Translations under genes and position numbers: made by a program
In this document: positions 1 to 16,882 of the stretch, one piece after another
Layout: every line of letters starts with the position of its first letter
Position numbering within the stretch: the first letter of the stretch is position 1
The notes under the pieces: model-generated
The model's input: the letters and a program-made list of their open reading frames with translations, nothing else
Told to the model about the DNA's origin: nothing
The model's database searches: none
Assembly: GCA_021018815.1 (NCBI GenBank)
Contig: JAITYX010000008.1
Span: 1,052,001-1,116,000, forward strand
DNA length: 64,000 nucleotides
Source of the DNA: Talinum fruticosum
Lineage: Eukaryota; Streptophyta; Magnoliopsida; Caryophyllales; Talinaceae
Direction: 5' to 3'

Positions 1-2800
1 TGAATGATGACTCATCTTTGGGCTACCTTTTTGGGCTTTCAGTCGTGTAAGTATATACGAGGCCCAAATGGGTTGACTCACTTATACCTTGTTTGGTTGT
101 TGCTCGACCTGTCATACCCCGAGGAAGCCTATGAGATGTCCAAAATAAACGACTAGTCAATTTACACAAAATAAGAATTAGTTTATTTTATTCAAGAGAT
201 CGTGTATTTGAATTGACACGTATATTAATATATATTTATATTTTCAACTCATTTTCATCTACAAACGTTCATTTCAGGTAAACCAGCTATTTTAGTTTAT
301 TTCTATTAAGTTAATGTTCATTTATACTCATTTATATTATAACAACTATTTCTACATATTTTATCAGCCATTTCGAACAGTGTCTTAATGAAGACATGCA
401 TATTGGCTAGTTATCAACAATAAAAGGATTTTTCTAAATCTTTGTTTTGTACATCATAATTAATTGATAAATAGTCGATGGGATTACACTTATTTTATCG
501 GAATGTGAAAGTGATGTTGTTAATGTTGCATAATGATAAGATGTCGAAGGCCTTGAACATGCATATAAGCCCAATGTCAGTTAATTTTAGGGTGAAATTT
601 CAGCTGAACTTATATACATTACCCGATTTGGGAAAACCTCAATCTAAAAACTTACCATGGTATTACTAATTGGTTAGTTAAGGGCTTAAGGCCAAATTAA
701 GTAATTAAGCAAATTTCATTAACTGGCTAATGGTTTGCTAATGATGATGTTAATGGATGAAGAAGGAGGCTATAAGGTGTTGACATGGCTGGAGGCTTCA
801 AGAAGTGCATGGTGCTCTGTTGTGCAAGAAATCTTCCGGTAATTAGTAGTACACCATTTTTCATTTTTGTGCCATCTATTTTCTTTATTTATTTTATTAA
901 TTGTATTTTAAATTCAAATTGAAATCTAATTAGTTCTTAATTGGCATATTTTTCTCAAGTCAAGGTGGCCAAACAATTACACTATTATCACCCATACAAA
1001 AATCAAATTGGGTAAAATTTTATTGAGATTGGCCGATAATATTTAGATTAAAACCCTATTTTCATGAAATTGACGAGTCTATTTTTTTTACTAATAATTA
1101 ATAGTCAAATTAACGAAGAAAACTTTTTATTTCTTGAGTTAATCAAGAATCCTCGCACTAAACTAATATGTCGATGTGTATTTGGGGCATTGTTGAATGC
1201 AATATTGTGAGCACTATATGACAAGGTATATTAGTTGTGATGTATTTTGCTTGATATAAAAATTTCCTTCGAGAAATACTGCTAAAATGAATAAATATAT
1301 TTATATTTGAATAAATTAGGAAAAATTTATTATCTCGGGATAATACACGGGTATTGGCTAGTTAATTTGAAAATAGAAAAGGTTAAAAATTTTAAAATTT
1401 TAAGAGAAAATATTATATAGTAAATTTAAAATCGAAACAAATGGCAAAACCGAATATATATTTATTTTTTCAACGTAACTTCACTCTTTTTCCTCTTTCT
1501 TTCTCAATCATTCATTTTCTCTCTTTCTTTCTTTCTTCCGTTTATTTCCGCCCTAATCGTTTAACCAACTGCGGATAATATAATGCGTTATTATTGAACC
1601 AAATATAATGAGTTAAAAGAGGGTTAAGTTAACTACACTAATCTAAGGTAAACACACTAGAAGTCAAAATGCACCTTATATGACAACAAAACTAGCCTCT
1701 ATGGTCTATATGGTCATATTTTTCAACTGATTAACTCTATGATTAATTTGTTGAAAGTGGTAAATCTATAGGTTTTGAAATGCTTATCCATCTATGGATT
1801 AGTGCTCCTATCATGTGATCATTAGTTAGGATCATGCATGACTTGTTATCAACATTCATTTCAAAAATTATTTTTAATATTCTAGCAAATCATTGTAACG
1901 CAAATGTCACACTTTGACTTGTAGTTAGTATTAAATCAGTTTATATTTTTTTGTTAATTTGGTTCTTGAAGATGATTATTAAAGTCTTTTTAAGTGAGAC
2001 GTATTATGTTCGAATTTTAACACACTCTATATTGATTATTGTACAACATTTATATTTCAAGTTTAAAGGGCATTTGTGTGAGGATATAATTCTAATTTCG
2101 GGCTTAACCATTAGTTTAAGTTTTTAATTGAGTTATTTCTTGAATAATAAGGTTTATCGAAATCGGTCTCTATATAATTTTATGATAAAGTTAAATCAAG
2201 TATAAGATTACTACATTAGACCCCCTCTCGTCGTGTCAGATAGTTAAACATTCATAATATAAATTTGAATTTAATGTGTGTATATTATCATGCATAAGTT
2301 ATGTTTTTGTAATAATTAGAAGTTTAGAACCATGTTTGGTGAATATAGAAGAACACCACCACTTAAATTGGTGAGTTTGGGCTAATTTTTCCAAATTTCG
2401 ACCAAGAAAGGGAAGTCCGCTCATTTTCTCATGTACGTACATGGTGGGCCAGGGGCCCACCTTCTCAATGTGTCCACCTCTAGTCTCTACAATATAAAAG
2501 CCACAAAATCACATGGCATTGGCACCTCATCACCTCTCCATCTCTCATCTCCTACTCCAACTTTAATCCACAAAAATTACTAATTCATTTTCTCCCATTA
2601 TTGTTATTTTCTCCTAGCTACCCTCCTTTATAATAAATTAATCAAAATAAAGACAGGAAGGTTCGTCACTGCCACAATAACAATAATTATATTACTACTA
2701 ATCATTTATTTTGTTTCCCATTAATTCCAAAATTTATAATATCATATAAAAATCATCAAAATAAAAAATAAAAAATTACCACCTCTTAAGCCATATGCGG
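1..2800. other. AT-rich intergenic region upstream of carbonic anhydrase
   Basis: No coding region could be supported here. The sequence is AT-rich. A degenerate stretch at about 285-360, with motifs such as GTTCATTTATACTCATTTAT, resembles the core of the dispersed TTCGTTTATGTT repeat family found elsewhere in the window. The last 400 bases are pyrimidine-rich and probably form the promoter of the next gene. Confidence 0.6.
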
Positions 2801-2803
2801 GGT

Positions 2804-2811
2804 CTATAAAT
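2804..2811 (+). promoter_or_regulatory. Probable TATA box of the carbonic anhydrase gene
   Basis: TATAAATA lies about 30 bases upstream of a pyrimidine-rich stretch that probably starts the 5' untranslated exon. A 5'UTR intron and the coding start follow downstream. The spacing is typical of plant RNA polymerase II promoters. The transcription start is inferred, not seen. Confidence 0.6.
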
Positions 2812-2927
2812 AACGTAGTGGAGCTGGAGGACCCTTTCACATTCATATCGTTCATCAGGATCATCACTCTCCTTCCTCACATTCATCTCTCTCCTAATCC
2901 GAAAACTCCCCCATCAATCAATCTCAG

Positions 2928-3271
2928 GTATTGTTCGGAATTTAGTTTGTAAAATTCGTCAGATTCTCCATACATTTTTATTTGAATCCTCATTTATCGG
3001 TTTATTTTTGGGCCATAATAATTAAGATTTCGACATTGATCATCGTGATCGTGAATAGTCTAATTCCGCTGCGAGAAATCGCGTACGTGAATCGGAATCA
3101 TGGATCATTTAGGTTTTGTTTTGTGATTTGTGATTTTCTCTCTCTGATTTTGCTTGTGCACGTTTGATCTTATCTTTATATGATGAAATTCAACGTACAT
3201 CTTGCTAGAGTTTTCGTTTGTTGTTTTGATTTTCTGTTTTTTTTTTCGCTTGATTGTCCGGGGATTGGTAG
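2928..3271 (+). other. 5'UTR intron of the carbonic anhydrase gene
   Basis: A donor (CTCAG followed by GTATTG) at 2927/2928 and an acceptor (ATTGGTAG) ending at 3271 frame an intron in the 5' untranslated region. The second exon begins nine bases before the ATG at 3281. Leader introns often raise expression in plants, but that effect is an inference here. Confidence 0.5.
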
Positions 3272-3280
3272 AAAGAGAAA

Positions 3281-6200
3281 ATGGGAAGCAGTGCGTGCGA
3301 GGAAGCCATTGCTGGACTCTCCAAGCTTCTCAGGTAAATCTCTCTCTCTCTCCTTTCTCTTGCATCCACCAAACGCGGAATGAAAGGCAGAAATGTGGTC
3401 TGACTTTCAGACGGGCCCCAGATGAGCCGCCCATTTCCGTTTTGGCGTTTCGATTATAATTTAATTCAATATTGCATATTTATTACATAAATCCGTTGAT
3501 TATTCATTTTATGACAGCCTTAATCTGAACGGTAGATAGAATAATCAGATGCATTTGGACTATGCACTTGATCTCATCACGCTGTTCTTGCTAATTAATT
3601 AACTAATGCCAAATATACGGATGAGTTATTGCTTTGGTAAATGATCACGTAGTATTCTTCGACAATGAATTTAAAACAAAATGTCTTCTAATCCAAAGTT
3701 TTTTTCCTTAATAATCACCAACTGTTTTATCATGATTTTATGACTTTTTTCCCTATTAGTTTTTAGGTTTGTTTTGATATTTTGACAAAAATAGTTTAAA
3801 TGACATCATTTCTGTTATACCTTATACCTACAGTAATATTACCTAATAGTAATACGAAACAACAATTAAGAGTTGTTTACGATTATAGTCTGGTTTCATA
3901 TATGTTTAAATAGCAGTTAGTACCCATTCGTGTTAGTCGTCCCTACTAGCTTAAGTCAACCAATGTTAACCACTATTGGGCCAGAAAAAAGTTCTATTTT
4001 ATTAATTTGTAACTATGCACAAATTTCATATTAAAATTAGCATGTGATTACCTAAGTCACCACCAAAACCCATACTTTATTCCAATTTTATAGAAATATT
4101 ACAACTTAATTTGAAACAAAAACTTAAATAAATATTGCCAAAGTAAATCTAATCTTAATTTTTTTGACAAAGTGTTTTTTGTATTGAAGAAGACATTAAC
4201 CAATTTGAATCAAATTAAATAAAAAAATTCTACTTAAAAAGACTTTTCAAAATAAAATATAATTAAAATAATACTTTAATTAAAATATTACCGATCCGAA
4301 TTCAAACTTATCTATAATTGACGTCATCGCTTATAAGTTCTAATGCATATGTCATGCTTTTAAGAAAACTCATAAAAATCTGCATGATATTGATAACTAT
4401 TGGGTGGCGTTTCACTAATAATGGAATTCTGTTACCTTGGGAGCAGTGAGAAAGGAGGATTGGACGACGTAGCAGCCGCAAAAATCAAGCAAATAACGGC
4501 AGAATTGGAGGCCACCGAAAATGGCGGGTCCAAAACCGGCTTTGATCCAGTCGAACGCATCAAGTCCGGATTTCTCCGGTTCAAGACTGAAAAATACCTG
4601 TATGTTTTTAATAATAACCCTGCTCTGCATTTTTTAATAACCCTGATTTATCTGAAAAATTTCTAATGCTTAAAAGCAAAACTATATGATATTAGTTTAT
4701 ATTGTTGTTTAACTGATGAATGAATATCATTATGAAAAAGTGACAAGCAACAAAGTTGGAGGGAGTGTCAATGGTTCATACTTGTCTTGGGAATATGCTT
4801 TGGTTTCTCTCTCTATACTTAGTCTATGTGAAATGACAGTAATGCCCCTGTAAAATGTAAATGTTACTAATTGTCTGAGATTCTCTGTGTCCGGCCTGTC
4901 CTTCCACCAGTCCAAGGACACAAGGAGTAAAAAGTACAAAATGGAATCATGGATCTGGAACATTTGCTGCAGCCTAAAATGGGCACCATGTAAAGTTCGA
5001 TTGGATGAGTCCCTTTTGTATTTTCCACTATTACTGTGCTGTTATTGAAAAAGTGTTTGTCGCTGCTCCTAATTAAATTGGCCAAATTTGGATGAGATCA
5101 TGAGAACTCAGGTGTCTGCCTTTTCTTTTTCCTCTTATATCAGGAAGAATCCATCTTTGTATGGTGAACTTGCCAAAGGTCAGAGTCCCAAGGTAAAAAC
5201 AAACTCATTTCACTATTTTATCACTTACGGTTTTCACTTTTTATCAGTCACATATTCCTTTCAGACTTTTAATAATATATGAACTTCGAAATATAAGAGT
5301 TACAATATTTTTTCACATGAAATGTAATTACTACTTGTGCACCGAAGCACTTGCGTTGGATCTGTCAACCATCTTCTCTGCACAACCCCCACCCAATGAA
5401 CAAAAAAGAATTTAAATTGAGTTGATCAAGTTTTAGAATGTATCAAAACTTGTAGTCAATCAACCAAGTCTTGTATACTGAATTTGGGAGTTTGTGTTTG
5501 CACATGCAGTTCTTGGTGTTTGCCTGCTCGGACTCCCGTGTTTGCCCATCTCACATCTTGGACTTTCAGCCAGGGGAGGCCTTCATGGTCCGAAACATAG
5601 CCAACATGGTGCCTCCATATGACCAGGTTCGATTACCTTTCAATCCAACACTGAATCGTTGTAATGACCACAGTGCTCGTGCTTTAATGTGTAATCAAAT
5701 TCAGCATCAACTATATGACACCACCACCACCTTCTAGTAGTGTGGGTTCTGCACTAGATTTAACATCAAATATAAAGTAGGCAATAAGTCTCGTGTCTAC
5801 TAAATTAAATTATACGCATGTGAATATTGTGTTCAGTGTCGGATGATCCTATCCTATATAATTTGCTGCAAATGGCCCTTGATGTCGTCATAAAAGTATA
5901 AAATTAGCTAATTGCTTCGTATGATAAATTGGCCCCGTGCTAATTAATCTAGATTAAGCGTGTCAATATCGTATTAGTGTTCATGTTACTAATCAATCTC
6001 GTCATTTGTTTAACATTGCAAGCTCTCTGTTGACTCTCTTCCGGGAACATGATAATAAATTCATCACTTTATTCATTTGCAGACAAAATTCTCAGGAACA
6101 GGAGCAGCCATTGAATATGCTGTTTTGCATCTCAAGGTGAAGTATAGTACTATTTCTTTATCATCATCGTATACATAATGTGAACTTGAATATCCAACTT

Positions 6201-8042
6201 GATCGATATTATTATTGCTTCTTTTGGGGAAAACCAATAATGCCCTAGTGGACATGTGACACTCATTTACTACCTTCATTTATTCCACAATGGCTATGCT
6301 TTTACTCTGTTTTCCCCCTCATCTTCCACTTAAAATGACAGAACATGTGAGGTAAATTTGTATACTATTCAAAATTAAACCATGTGAAAGGTAAATGTAC
6401 ATAGTATTCCACTTAAAATGATTCTGTTATTTTAACCCTCCAGATTAAAGTCTAGTATTCAAAACAACGCCCAAGTTATGGGATGAAACTTTATCTAAAA
6501 GTGATCGAGCTAATTTCTTTAGGCACTTTACAAAGTGACCCTGAAAAGTTGCAAAACCGGCAAAACCCAGGCATTGAATGACCCATTGCTCTCAATATAT
6601 ATATAGCAATAGTAATAGTATAAGGATGGGCAAAAAGGTTCCCCAGGGGTATTCTACCTTCTTTATATCTTTTTAGCATTGGGATTGAAGCTAAAAAGAG
6701 GGGAAAATGTGGTAATAGGTGGAGAACATTGTGGTGATTGGACACAGCTGCTGTGGAGGAATAAAGGGGCTCATGTCCATCCCAGATGATGGTGCTACTT
6801 CTACGTAAGTCTACTTTTTTACATATATATTTTGGTCACTATAAATAATCACTAATGTTCTCTTGGATCTTGAATCTTTGTCAAATATATAATAGTTTAT
6901 CATGAAATTTAACACTATTCAAGTGGATTTATTCCCTTCTAAGTTTTGGATTGCTTAAATTAATTGATTCTTTAATAGTTGTTCTTGAGCATCTTCTAAT
7001 AGAATATTAGTATTATGTACATAGAACGGGATGAAATGTGAATCTTCTTCTTAGCTAATGATGCTTGCACAAGTCATAAAGGAGAGTTGGGCCTACATTT
7101 TATGGATGGTGATGAATATACATTAAAAAACCGCAAATAAATTCGCTCTTTTTGAAAAATTATCGATTTCTAGTCCACTTAGCAACTTAAGGGTAAGATT
7201 GTATACTTCTTATCTTCCTACACCTAACCCTTTTGAAAATAAAATATCAACATCTGTTTAAGTTATCTTGAAATGTAGAGGTATGTTGAGCTAGTTTACT
7301 ATACGAATATTGGTTTTACTTGAGGTTGATCGAGAATTTCCAATTAAATCAAAGGAAATTATTGTAGGAAACTCTTTTTAACAAATTTGGTGAGGATACC
7401 CATCAATGAACAACAAAAGGGTTAATACACTGACACTGGTTGTGTTTCCTGCGTGTGTATGAAATGAACAGGGAGTTCATAGAAGAGTGGGTAAAGATAT
7501 GCAACCTTGCCAAGTCTAAGGTCAAGTCTGAGCACAACAGCTTGGAGTTCAGTGACCAATGCACCAACTGCGAGAAGGTGAGTTTCTTCCTCCTTGCCTA
7601 CTCCCATTTCAAATCATGTCTTCTAGGTGTTGAAATTAGTCTGACACTCTTTAGATAGTACATAATTCTGTTCCTTTGTAACTCTATAAATGTCTTTTTG
7701 TCTCTCGAAAAACTATTCGTCTACTAGTTAAGGGCAGAACTGTATGCGCCTAAAAGTTCACAAACCCGACTCTGTAAAATCCAAATCGAGACTAGTACTG
7801 CTGTTTGACATGGTTCTAACAGGAGTTCATGGAAACCTCGTGCACCTAAACATTTTTTTCGGAATATTATACAGGAAGCTGTGAATGTATCCCTGGGGAA
7901 CCTATTGACATACCCTTTTGTGAGAGAAGCAGCAGCGAAGAAAACACTGGCATTGAAGGGTGCACATTATGACTTTGTCAAGGGATCCTTTGAGCTATGG
8001 AATCTCGACTTTTCCCTCACTCCCTCATCCAGTGTTTGTTGA
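3281..8042 (+). CDS. Beta carbonic anhydrase, cytosolic type (BCA3/BCA4-like)
   Basis: This gene encodes a zinc enzyme that interconverts CO2 and bicarbonate. Eight exons join in frame: 3281-3333, 4447-4599, 5144-5192, 5510-5626, 6083-6136, 6719-6804, 7472-7577 and 7875-8042, giving 261 residues. The plant beta-CA hallmarks are present: CSDSR in exon 4 (zinc Cys and the Asp-Arg dyad) and GHSCCGG in exon 6 (zinc His and Cys). FSLTP near the C-terminus is typical of the plant family. The N-terminus ([17 protein letters not shown]) has no obvious chloroplast transit peptide, and the length matches the short non-chloroplast isoforms, so a cytosolic or plasma-membrane-associated location is inferred. 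Its neighbour AOR supports a BCA3 (At1g23730) equivalent, since that gene adjoins AOR in Arabidopsis. All exon phases agree and no frame break was found. Confidence 0.95.
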
Positions 8043-8733
8043 AGAATACTTGAATGAACTGAATAATGATGCTTGTATCCCACTTTTGTACTGTTTTCCC
8101 GCTTTATCGTCCTCTATTTAAAGTTTCCTTTGCTTCTCTATTGTGTAAATCTTAGCTTAAGTCATGTTTTGATCATGAGAATAATAAACTGTGTTCGTTT
8201 CGGTCTATGGTTGTTCTATTCATACACTATGTTACTTATGCTCGGTTCAAAATGAATCATTTGTGCAGATGCCGAATTTGTTTGTTTTTTTAATTCTCGA
8301 CTACTTCTACTAGTTTCCGTGTTGTTGTGGGTAGAAACGACTTAGCACTTATGTTGTATTTGATGTATTTTGACGAAGGAAGAGGGCGTTTCAATTTGAC
8401 AGTATTTTCTGTAAATTAGATTCAATTCGCTTCAATTTGACAGTATTTTCTGTAAGTTGGTCTGCTAATTAATGCCATGGACTTGGATTAGCCATTATCC
8501 GTTCCTTTACAATAAAATAAGAAGGAAAAAAAAGTGTACATGATGCTTTTACGCACAGTACATTTTCCCCCACAGGAAAAGGGATATGTCATATGAGAAT
8601 GGTGGATGCCTGAATGAATGGCAAGAACTCTATCAATATCAAACGAAACTTAAACTTCACATACAAGCAGTTCAATTGAGCCTAAATTTCTTAGATACAA
8701 TGTTGAAAATTCTCTTGAGAGTACATCGGCCCA
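8043..8733. other. Convergent intergenic region, carbonic anhydrase to AOR
   Basis: This region holds the 3'UTRs of two convergent genes. AATAATAAA-like polyadenylation signals occur near 8176. A partial tandem repeat at about 8390-8456 has two copies of TTCAATTTGACAGTATTTTC. No gene is seen. Confidence 0.5.
8390..8456 (+). repeat. Short tandem duplication
   Basis: TTCAATTTGACAGTATTTTC, followed by TGTAA, occurs twice 41 bases apart, at about 8390 and 8431. The two copies are nearly identical, which suggests a recent local duplication in the 3' flank of the carbonic anhydrase gene. Confidence 0.7.
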
Positions 8734-11870
<3,137 letters not shown>

Positions 11871-11886
11871 AACCCTAGCTATAAAC
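11871..11886 (+). promoter_or_regulatory. Telo-box-like motif and TATA box of the OB-fold gene
   Basis: AACCCTAG (telo-box-like) directly abuts TATAAAC, and a pyrimidine-rich leader with CTCTCTCTC follows. Telo-boxes near TATA elements are common in plant genes for translation and nucleic-acid metabolism. The role here is inferred from position only. Confidence 0.4.
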
Positions 11887-12655
11887 ACTCCTCCTCCCAC
11901 ACTCTCTCTCTAATCTGGAAGAAAGTTGAGATCTTTAGACCATCTCTCTTCAATCTTCTTCATGCCAAGCTGTCAAGCCAAGTCTTCCAGCACGTTGATC
12001 ACCATTAGCAATCCTTGAAGCGGCGGTGACGGTGTTAGATCGGAAACCGTTTTGTGCTCGATCTCCCCTCTTTGATTGCCACATTTCTGAGGATCGTCGC
12101 TCGCGTCGCCTATCACAATATCATCGAAAATTTGGTCGGTCTTTACCATACCGAATCCTAGTTTTCTTTTAAATCTATTTTTTCAATTATGTAAATCAAA
12201 TTTTCTTGTCTATTGTTTCAATTAATTGCATGTGAACAGAAATTTTGATGGAGTTTTAGGTTTTGTTAAATTTGCTTTTGGTCTAAGTTGGTTGAATTCG
12301 AATTTGGTTAATCTTTCTTTGTTAATTAAAGAATTGGGCAGGCAGATCATGTTTGCTGTCAGGATTTTTCTCAATTCAAGTGTTTGACCAACTACATTGT
12401 GTGTTCTTATAAAAAGGAATATGATAGTGCAACTATATATCATCACAAAATTCATATGGTCAACAATTGCAAGTTTCCTAACCCTAATTTTGTGTGTTGT
12501 GTGTGTGTGTGGGGGGGAGAATCTTATTGCAGTGTTCAAGTTCCTTTAGAAAATTTGGATTCTAAACCTAAAACGTCCCTCTTTCTGCCTGCTTACTTGT
12601 TGGTTCCACTGACTAAAAATTATATGTTTATGTGATCCATGAAGGTATCTGATAA

Positions 12656-15600
12656 ATGGCTGAATCAAAGCAGCAAGTAGTAACCAAGGTTGACCAGCTA
12701 CGGCCTGGTAGGACTGGCCTCACCCTCATCGTAAAGGTTGTTGATTCCAAGCTAGTTATGCAGAGAGGCCGGTCTGATGGCCCTCAAGCCCGCCAAATGC
12801 GAATGGCTGAATGTTTGGTTGGAGATGAGACCGGAATGATAATCTTCACTGCTAGAAATGATCAAGGTAAGATTTTTATGTGGAGTATGAAATGTCTTAA
12901 GATTTGGTACCAGTACATATAGGTTCCTCCATTTTATCTTTGCTTAAAACATCACTGTCTTTATTCCTATAATGTTGGTGCACCATAAGACCAGTTTGCT
13001 TCATCTCTGTATATTTAGCTTAGCAGTCATATTTCTGTATGATAGAAGGTTAGATAGCATGGTCATCTTTTTCTATTGTACGACATTGCTTCTTTGAGGC
13101 TTATGCGTGTTGTCATCTGAAGTGCATAAAGTTAGCTTCTTGAAACCAAATCCCCCCAAAAACAAAAGGAACCACTATTGAGTTGTTATTATGATCCATT
13201 AAGTTGCAAACATACGGTCCTTTCATGAATAATTGGCCTACATTAATTCCTAGACCTGTGAAATTAAGCTTCTAGAGATGTTACAACAGTTTGATGGCCT
13301 AGTGGTGCTCCCTCCCATACTCGACTTCTGTTTTTGCCGCCGCACCTGGTGGGAGCGGGGTTGGGTTTTAAGAGTTTAAGCAATATATTATCTCTGAGAT
13401 TTTGTTGGCCTTTACATGGGTTGGACTGAATTTTTTCTGCTGGCCCTTTCGGGATTTGTGCTGAGCCCTTAATTTATCTTTTTGTGGGAAATGGGTAACT
13501 AGCAAGACATAACCCCATTATCAAATCTAACAGACTGAAACTTACTAGTGCAGAAAATAAAGGGGGCAGTGATTTATCTTAATGTAAATGATCATTTGAG
13601 TAAATTCAACATGATATCCCTGGTGATTAGCTTGATCTTTCTGCAAGTTCATTGCATGCTGAAATTAACCTATCAAAAAATTGTTGTCTGCATCCTACAT
13701 TATCGTCACAATGTACCGAGTACCTAATTCCTTGCTTTTTCAAATCTAACCCCTTCTTACTAGCTTATGCAAGTTGCATTCAGGTTATGGTTTTGACAAC
13801 AGGGATCATCTCTAGCAAAATGAATGCGAACATGTATTTAGGAGGATGAACTATGTTCGTGTAAATTATCTAACCTTCCACATTAGATGTGCACCATTCT
13901 CATGGCCTACAGCCCATGATAGGGGCATAGGGCGTTGGAAAATACTAGTGCCTTGTGAATCAATTGTAGGGGTCTCGTAAACAGGAGAATTTGCAATTTT
14001 CAAATTGAGCATCCTTAGATCCTCCAATCAGTTGTATTCATGATGAAAAGCTTGACCCTCACTGTAAGTCCTGCCATCAGATCAAAGACCTCCACTGTCA
14101 GTTGCTTCAGTTACTATTTCTAGCTAGAAGGCATATTGATAAGACTTAGTTGCTGCCATCCTCTGTGGTAGTCATGGTATTCCTATTTATCACCACACAG
14201 AATCATGACATGGCTGACACATGCACATAATCTTTCAAGAAAGGCGCTAAGCTGGCTGGGATTCTAGCCTCTCAGTGGACTGGATGACATCGAGAAACAA
14301 AGACTTCCTCGATCTTTAACCTTTTTTCTTGACCTTAACACCACAAGTCAATCAAAGAGTAGAGATTCAGCTAACAGGGAAAACTCAATGTTCAGTCACT
14401 GCAAAAGACCTGAGCAAATTATTCTAGATATTCCTGGGAAATGAACATTGCTGAAATGAGTTTTATGTTTTCTCAGCATTGTTCAAGCAGAAGACGCTAA
14501 CATCAGGTGATAAAACCTTGTTGCATACTCTTTCTTGCAATCGGTTGTTTGTGTTGATCATTGAGAATGGTGCTGCAAATAAAGACCTTTACATTGTAAT
14601 TGACTTTTGCTTTCCAGATTAGGTCATAAAGTGACCCTGGGGATATGCATTCTGACTAGTTGAGAAAGACTTAGTAGAAAACTGAACACTAAGTGTTGGC
14701 AATGTAAACCTTCTCATCTGGATTAAATAAGATAGAGAAACTCTCGAGTATGTGAAGGAAACCAATGAGATCATCTGGCTCCCTCACATCAAGAATTATT
14801 CATATGAAAAAAGTTATTCATGGCAAAAGTCTGGCCAGCCCTTCTCTAACCTGATTAAGAATATTGAAAAATCCGATGCTGGTAAAGGGCACCGCATTAT
14901 TGAGTAATTCAAGTTTCTGTTCATATGGCGGTTGGAGCGTCATGTGCTCATTGTATTTGTCCTGTCATGCCAACTTGTCTTATTCTTCCATCAATGTCCA
15001 AATTCTCTCTTCGTGCTCTTTCTGTGTATAATTCTACCTATTATCTGATTATCTTACGGAGCTTTTATCTAGCAGTAATTGTTTATGATTGTAATACATT
15101 TAAAAAACAGAATTGTAATGTTTTTGTGTTAGTTTTGTTGATTGGATGGAAATAATTTTTTCCCACCTTGTTGGATGAAGAATAAGTGATGAAAATTCAG
15201 AAAAGGCAAATGGAGGGAAACTTTAGAGATCAAGAATTCCTTTTTTCATCCTCTAATGTTGGTTTTTCTATTATCTGTTATCACTTTTTGAACTGAGGCG
15301 TGGAAACTTCTGTTGTCAATGACGCGGAAGTTAATTATGCTCTGACATTTTATACAGTCATAGCCTTGCCCTTGCTTCCATGATGCCATTAACCTCTTCT
15401 CCTGCCTAGGAAGGGCATAGAGCACCGGGAGTACACAACTATTCTAGCATTTGTTTCTTGTGGGGGTTTTTCTTGGGTCAATTATAATCCAAAATATAAA
15501 AATTGCAAATCCAAATAAGCCGTGTTTCAGCTCTGTTTGTGGCAGTTAACTTAAACCTACAGTGATGGCCGATTGAGGACACATGCAAAAGGAATGAATG

Positions 15601-16315
15601 TTGTGGTGGGTTGAGGCGGCTACCTCACTGGTGCGTCTGTGCAACAAAAATGGGTAGTCACTAGCTAGTTTATCAAGGTTTTGGCTACGATGAGATTAAC
15701 CAAGTACTATATCACTTTGCAGAAGGGGCTTGTCTGGCTTTAAAAACAGATTCTGCTTGCATTTTCATTACCCCACCAAATCCTCTGTCTGACTCAAAAT
15801 GTGCTTGCTTGATGAAGTGAAAGGTGAAAATAATATTTTGAATGTACAGTTTGGCCATTTACCTTTGATACCTTACCATGAATTCTCTTTTATTAAGTCA
15901 CACGTCGTACATGAGTCCGCATAGACATAACTGAGCTGTGCCTCATTTCACATGAATCTCTGTTTATATGAATAGACCCTGAGAAGAGTTGGTTTGTCTT
16001 TCTTCTTGGAATTTTCCTGAGAGCTTTTATTCTACTTGTATGTGGGCACAAGGTGCATACCCTTTTCAATCATTTTTCCTTTTGGGTTACCAATGATGGG
16101 ATGTTTTCATTCTCAGTGGACAAGATGAAAGCGGGCGCTACAGTTACTCTGAAGAAAGCCAAGATTGACATGTTTAAGGGGTCCATGAGGCTCGCCGTGG
16201 ATAATAGGTCCGGGGAGCCATCGAAGAAGAATCAGACCCAGCCAAGTTCACTGTCAAGCAAGATAACAACTTATCACTGATTGAGTTTGAGCTTGTGAAT
16301 GTTGTTGAAGGGTGA
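12656..16315 (+). CDS. OB-fold nucleic-acid-binding protein (At4g28440-like), frameshifted
   Basis: This is a small single-domain OB-fold protein of the plant At4g28440/At1g23750 family, distantly related to the SOSS-B single-stranded-DNA-binding fold. Its exact role is unknown. Exon 1 is 12656-12866 (MAESKQQVVTKVDQLRPG through IIFTARNDQ). Exon 2 begins at 16117 (VDKMKAGATVTLKKAKIDMF then GSMRLAVD). At about 16200-16220 the frame fails: family members continue with a W-G-R-like stretch, but here the frame runs to a stop at 16278-16280. The expected C-terminal segment (AKFTVKQDNNLSLIEFELV) is intact in another frame and ends with TGA at 16313-16315. This is a net indel of one base modulo three. 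It is either a sequencing or assembly error, or a real truncation removing the last third of the fold. The single intron is unusually long, 3.25 kb. Confidence 0.85.
12867..16116 (+). other. Long intron of the OB-fold gene
   Basis: This 3250-base intron is bounded by GTAAGA and CTCAG. It contains a possible decayed SINE at about 13288-13480 and otherwise no coding region that I can support. Its base composition is more balanced than the intergenic DNA, which may mean old inserted repeats. Confidence 0.7.
13288..13480 (+). mobile_element. Possible decayed tRNA-derived SINE
   Basis: TGATGGCCTAGTGGTGCTCC fits the RNA polymerase III A box (TRGYNNARNNG), and a weak B-box-like ATACTCGACTTC follows about 30 bases later. 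A GC-richer body (GGTGGGAGCGGGGTTGGG) follows. No clear target-site duplication or A/T tail was found, so this is tentative. Confidence 0.25.
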
Positions 16316-16882
16316 TTTCGGAATCTTTGTTCTACATTATAGAAATAAACCAGAAAAAAAATAGTGGAATCGAACAAAAGTTGAGTTGTGTTTAGTTTTT
16401 TTGTCTTGTGGGCATATTCCAAGCTGCTCGTGAAACCTTGTCTTGTGGGAAGGAAGATCTTGAGGCTTCCATCACCCACCAAAGTTGGGAGACTAAACAT
16501 TTTGCAGCATGTGAAGGCAGCTTGGTGCATTGGACCCCCTTCCCCCTTCTTGCCCCCAAAGGGAAGGGGAAAAAAGAGAAACTACCAAAAAAAAAAAAGG
16601 TAAAATCGTTGAGGCATTGTAGCTGTCTGTTGGAAAACTTCCTTATGTTTCATCTTTTTTCCAGTTAGTCTTTTGGAAACACACGTTTTTCGGTTTCATT
16701 TATGTAATGGTTACTGTGTTCGTCTTACTACCTCTTGCTTGTGACAATGAGGTTGTTTACATTCGGATCTCTTCAAACTTTTTATTTAAGAATCCACATT
16801 GTGTGATGATGGCGGTGTTGATGTGTTCAATTTTTCTCAAAATGAGGTTATAACAAGGTCTAGTTTTGCAGTACACATGAAA

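Noticed and set aside
785..840. Short ORF beginning MAGGFKKCMVLCCARN before a possible GT donor
   Set aside because: No matching downstream exon was found and the peptide is not recognised. One short ORF with a GT is expected by chance.
16174..16668. Open frames of 70-118 residues on both strands around the end of the OB-fold gene
   Set aside because: They overlap the real exon 2 and its 3'UTR and have no conserved features.
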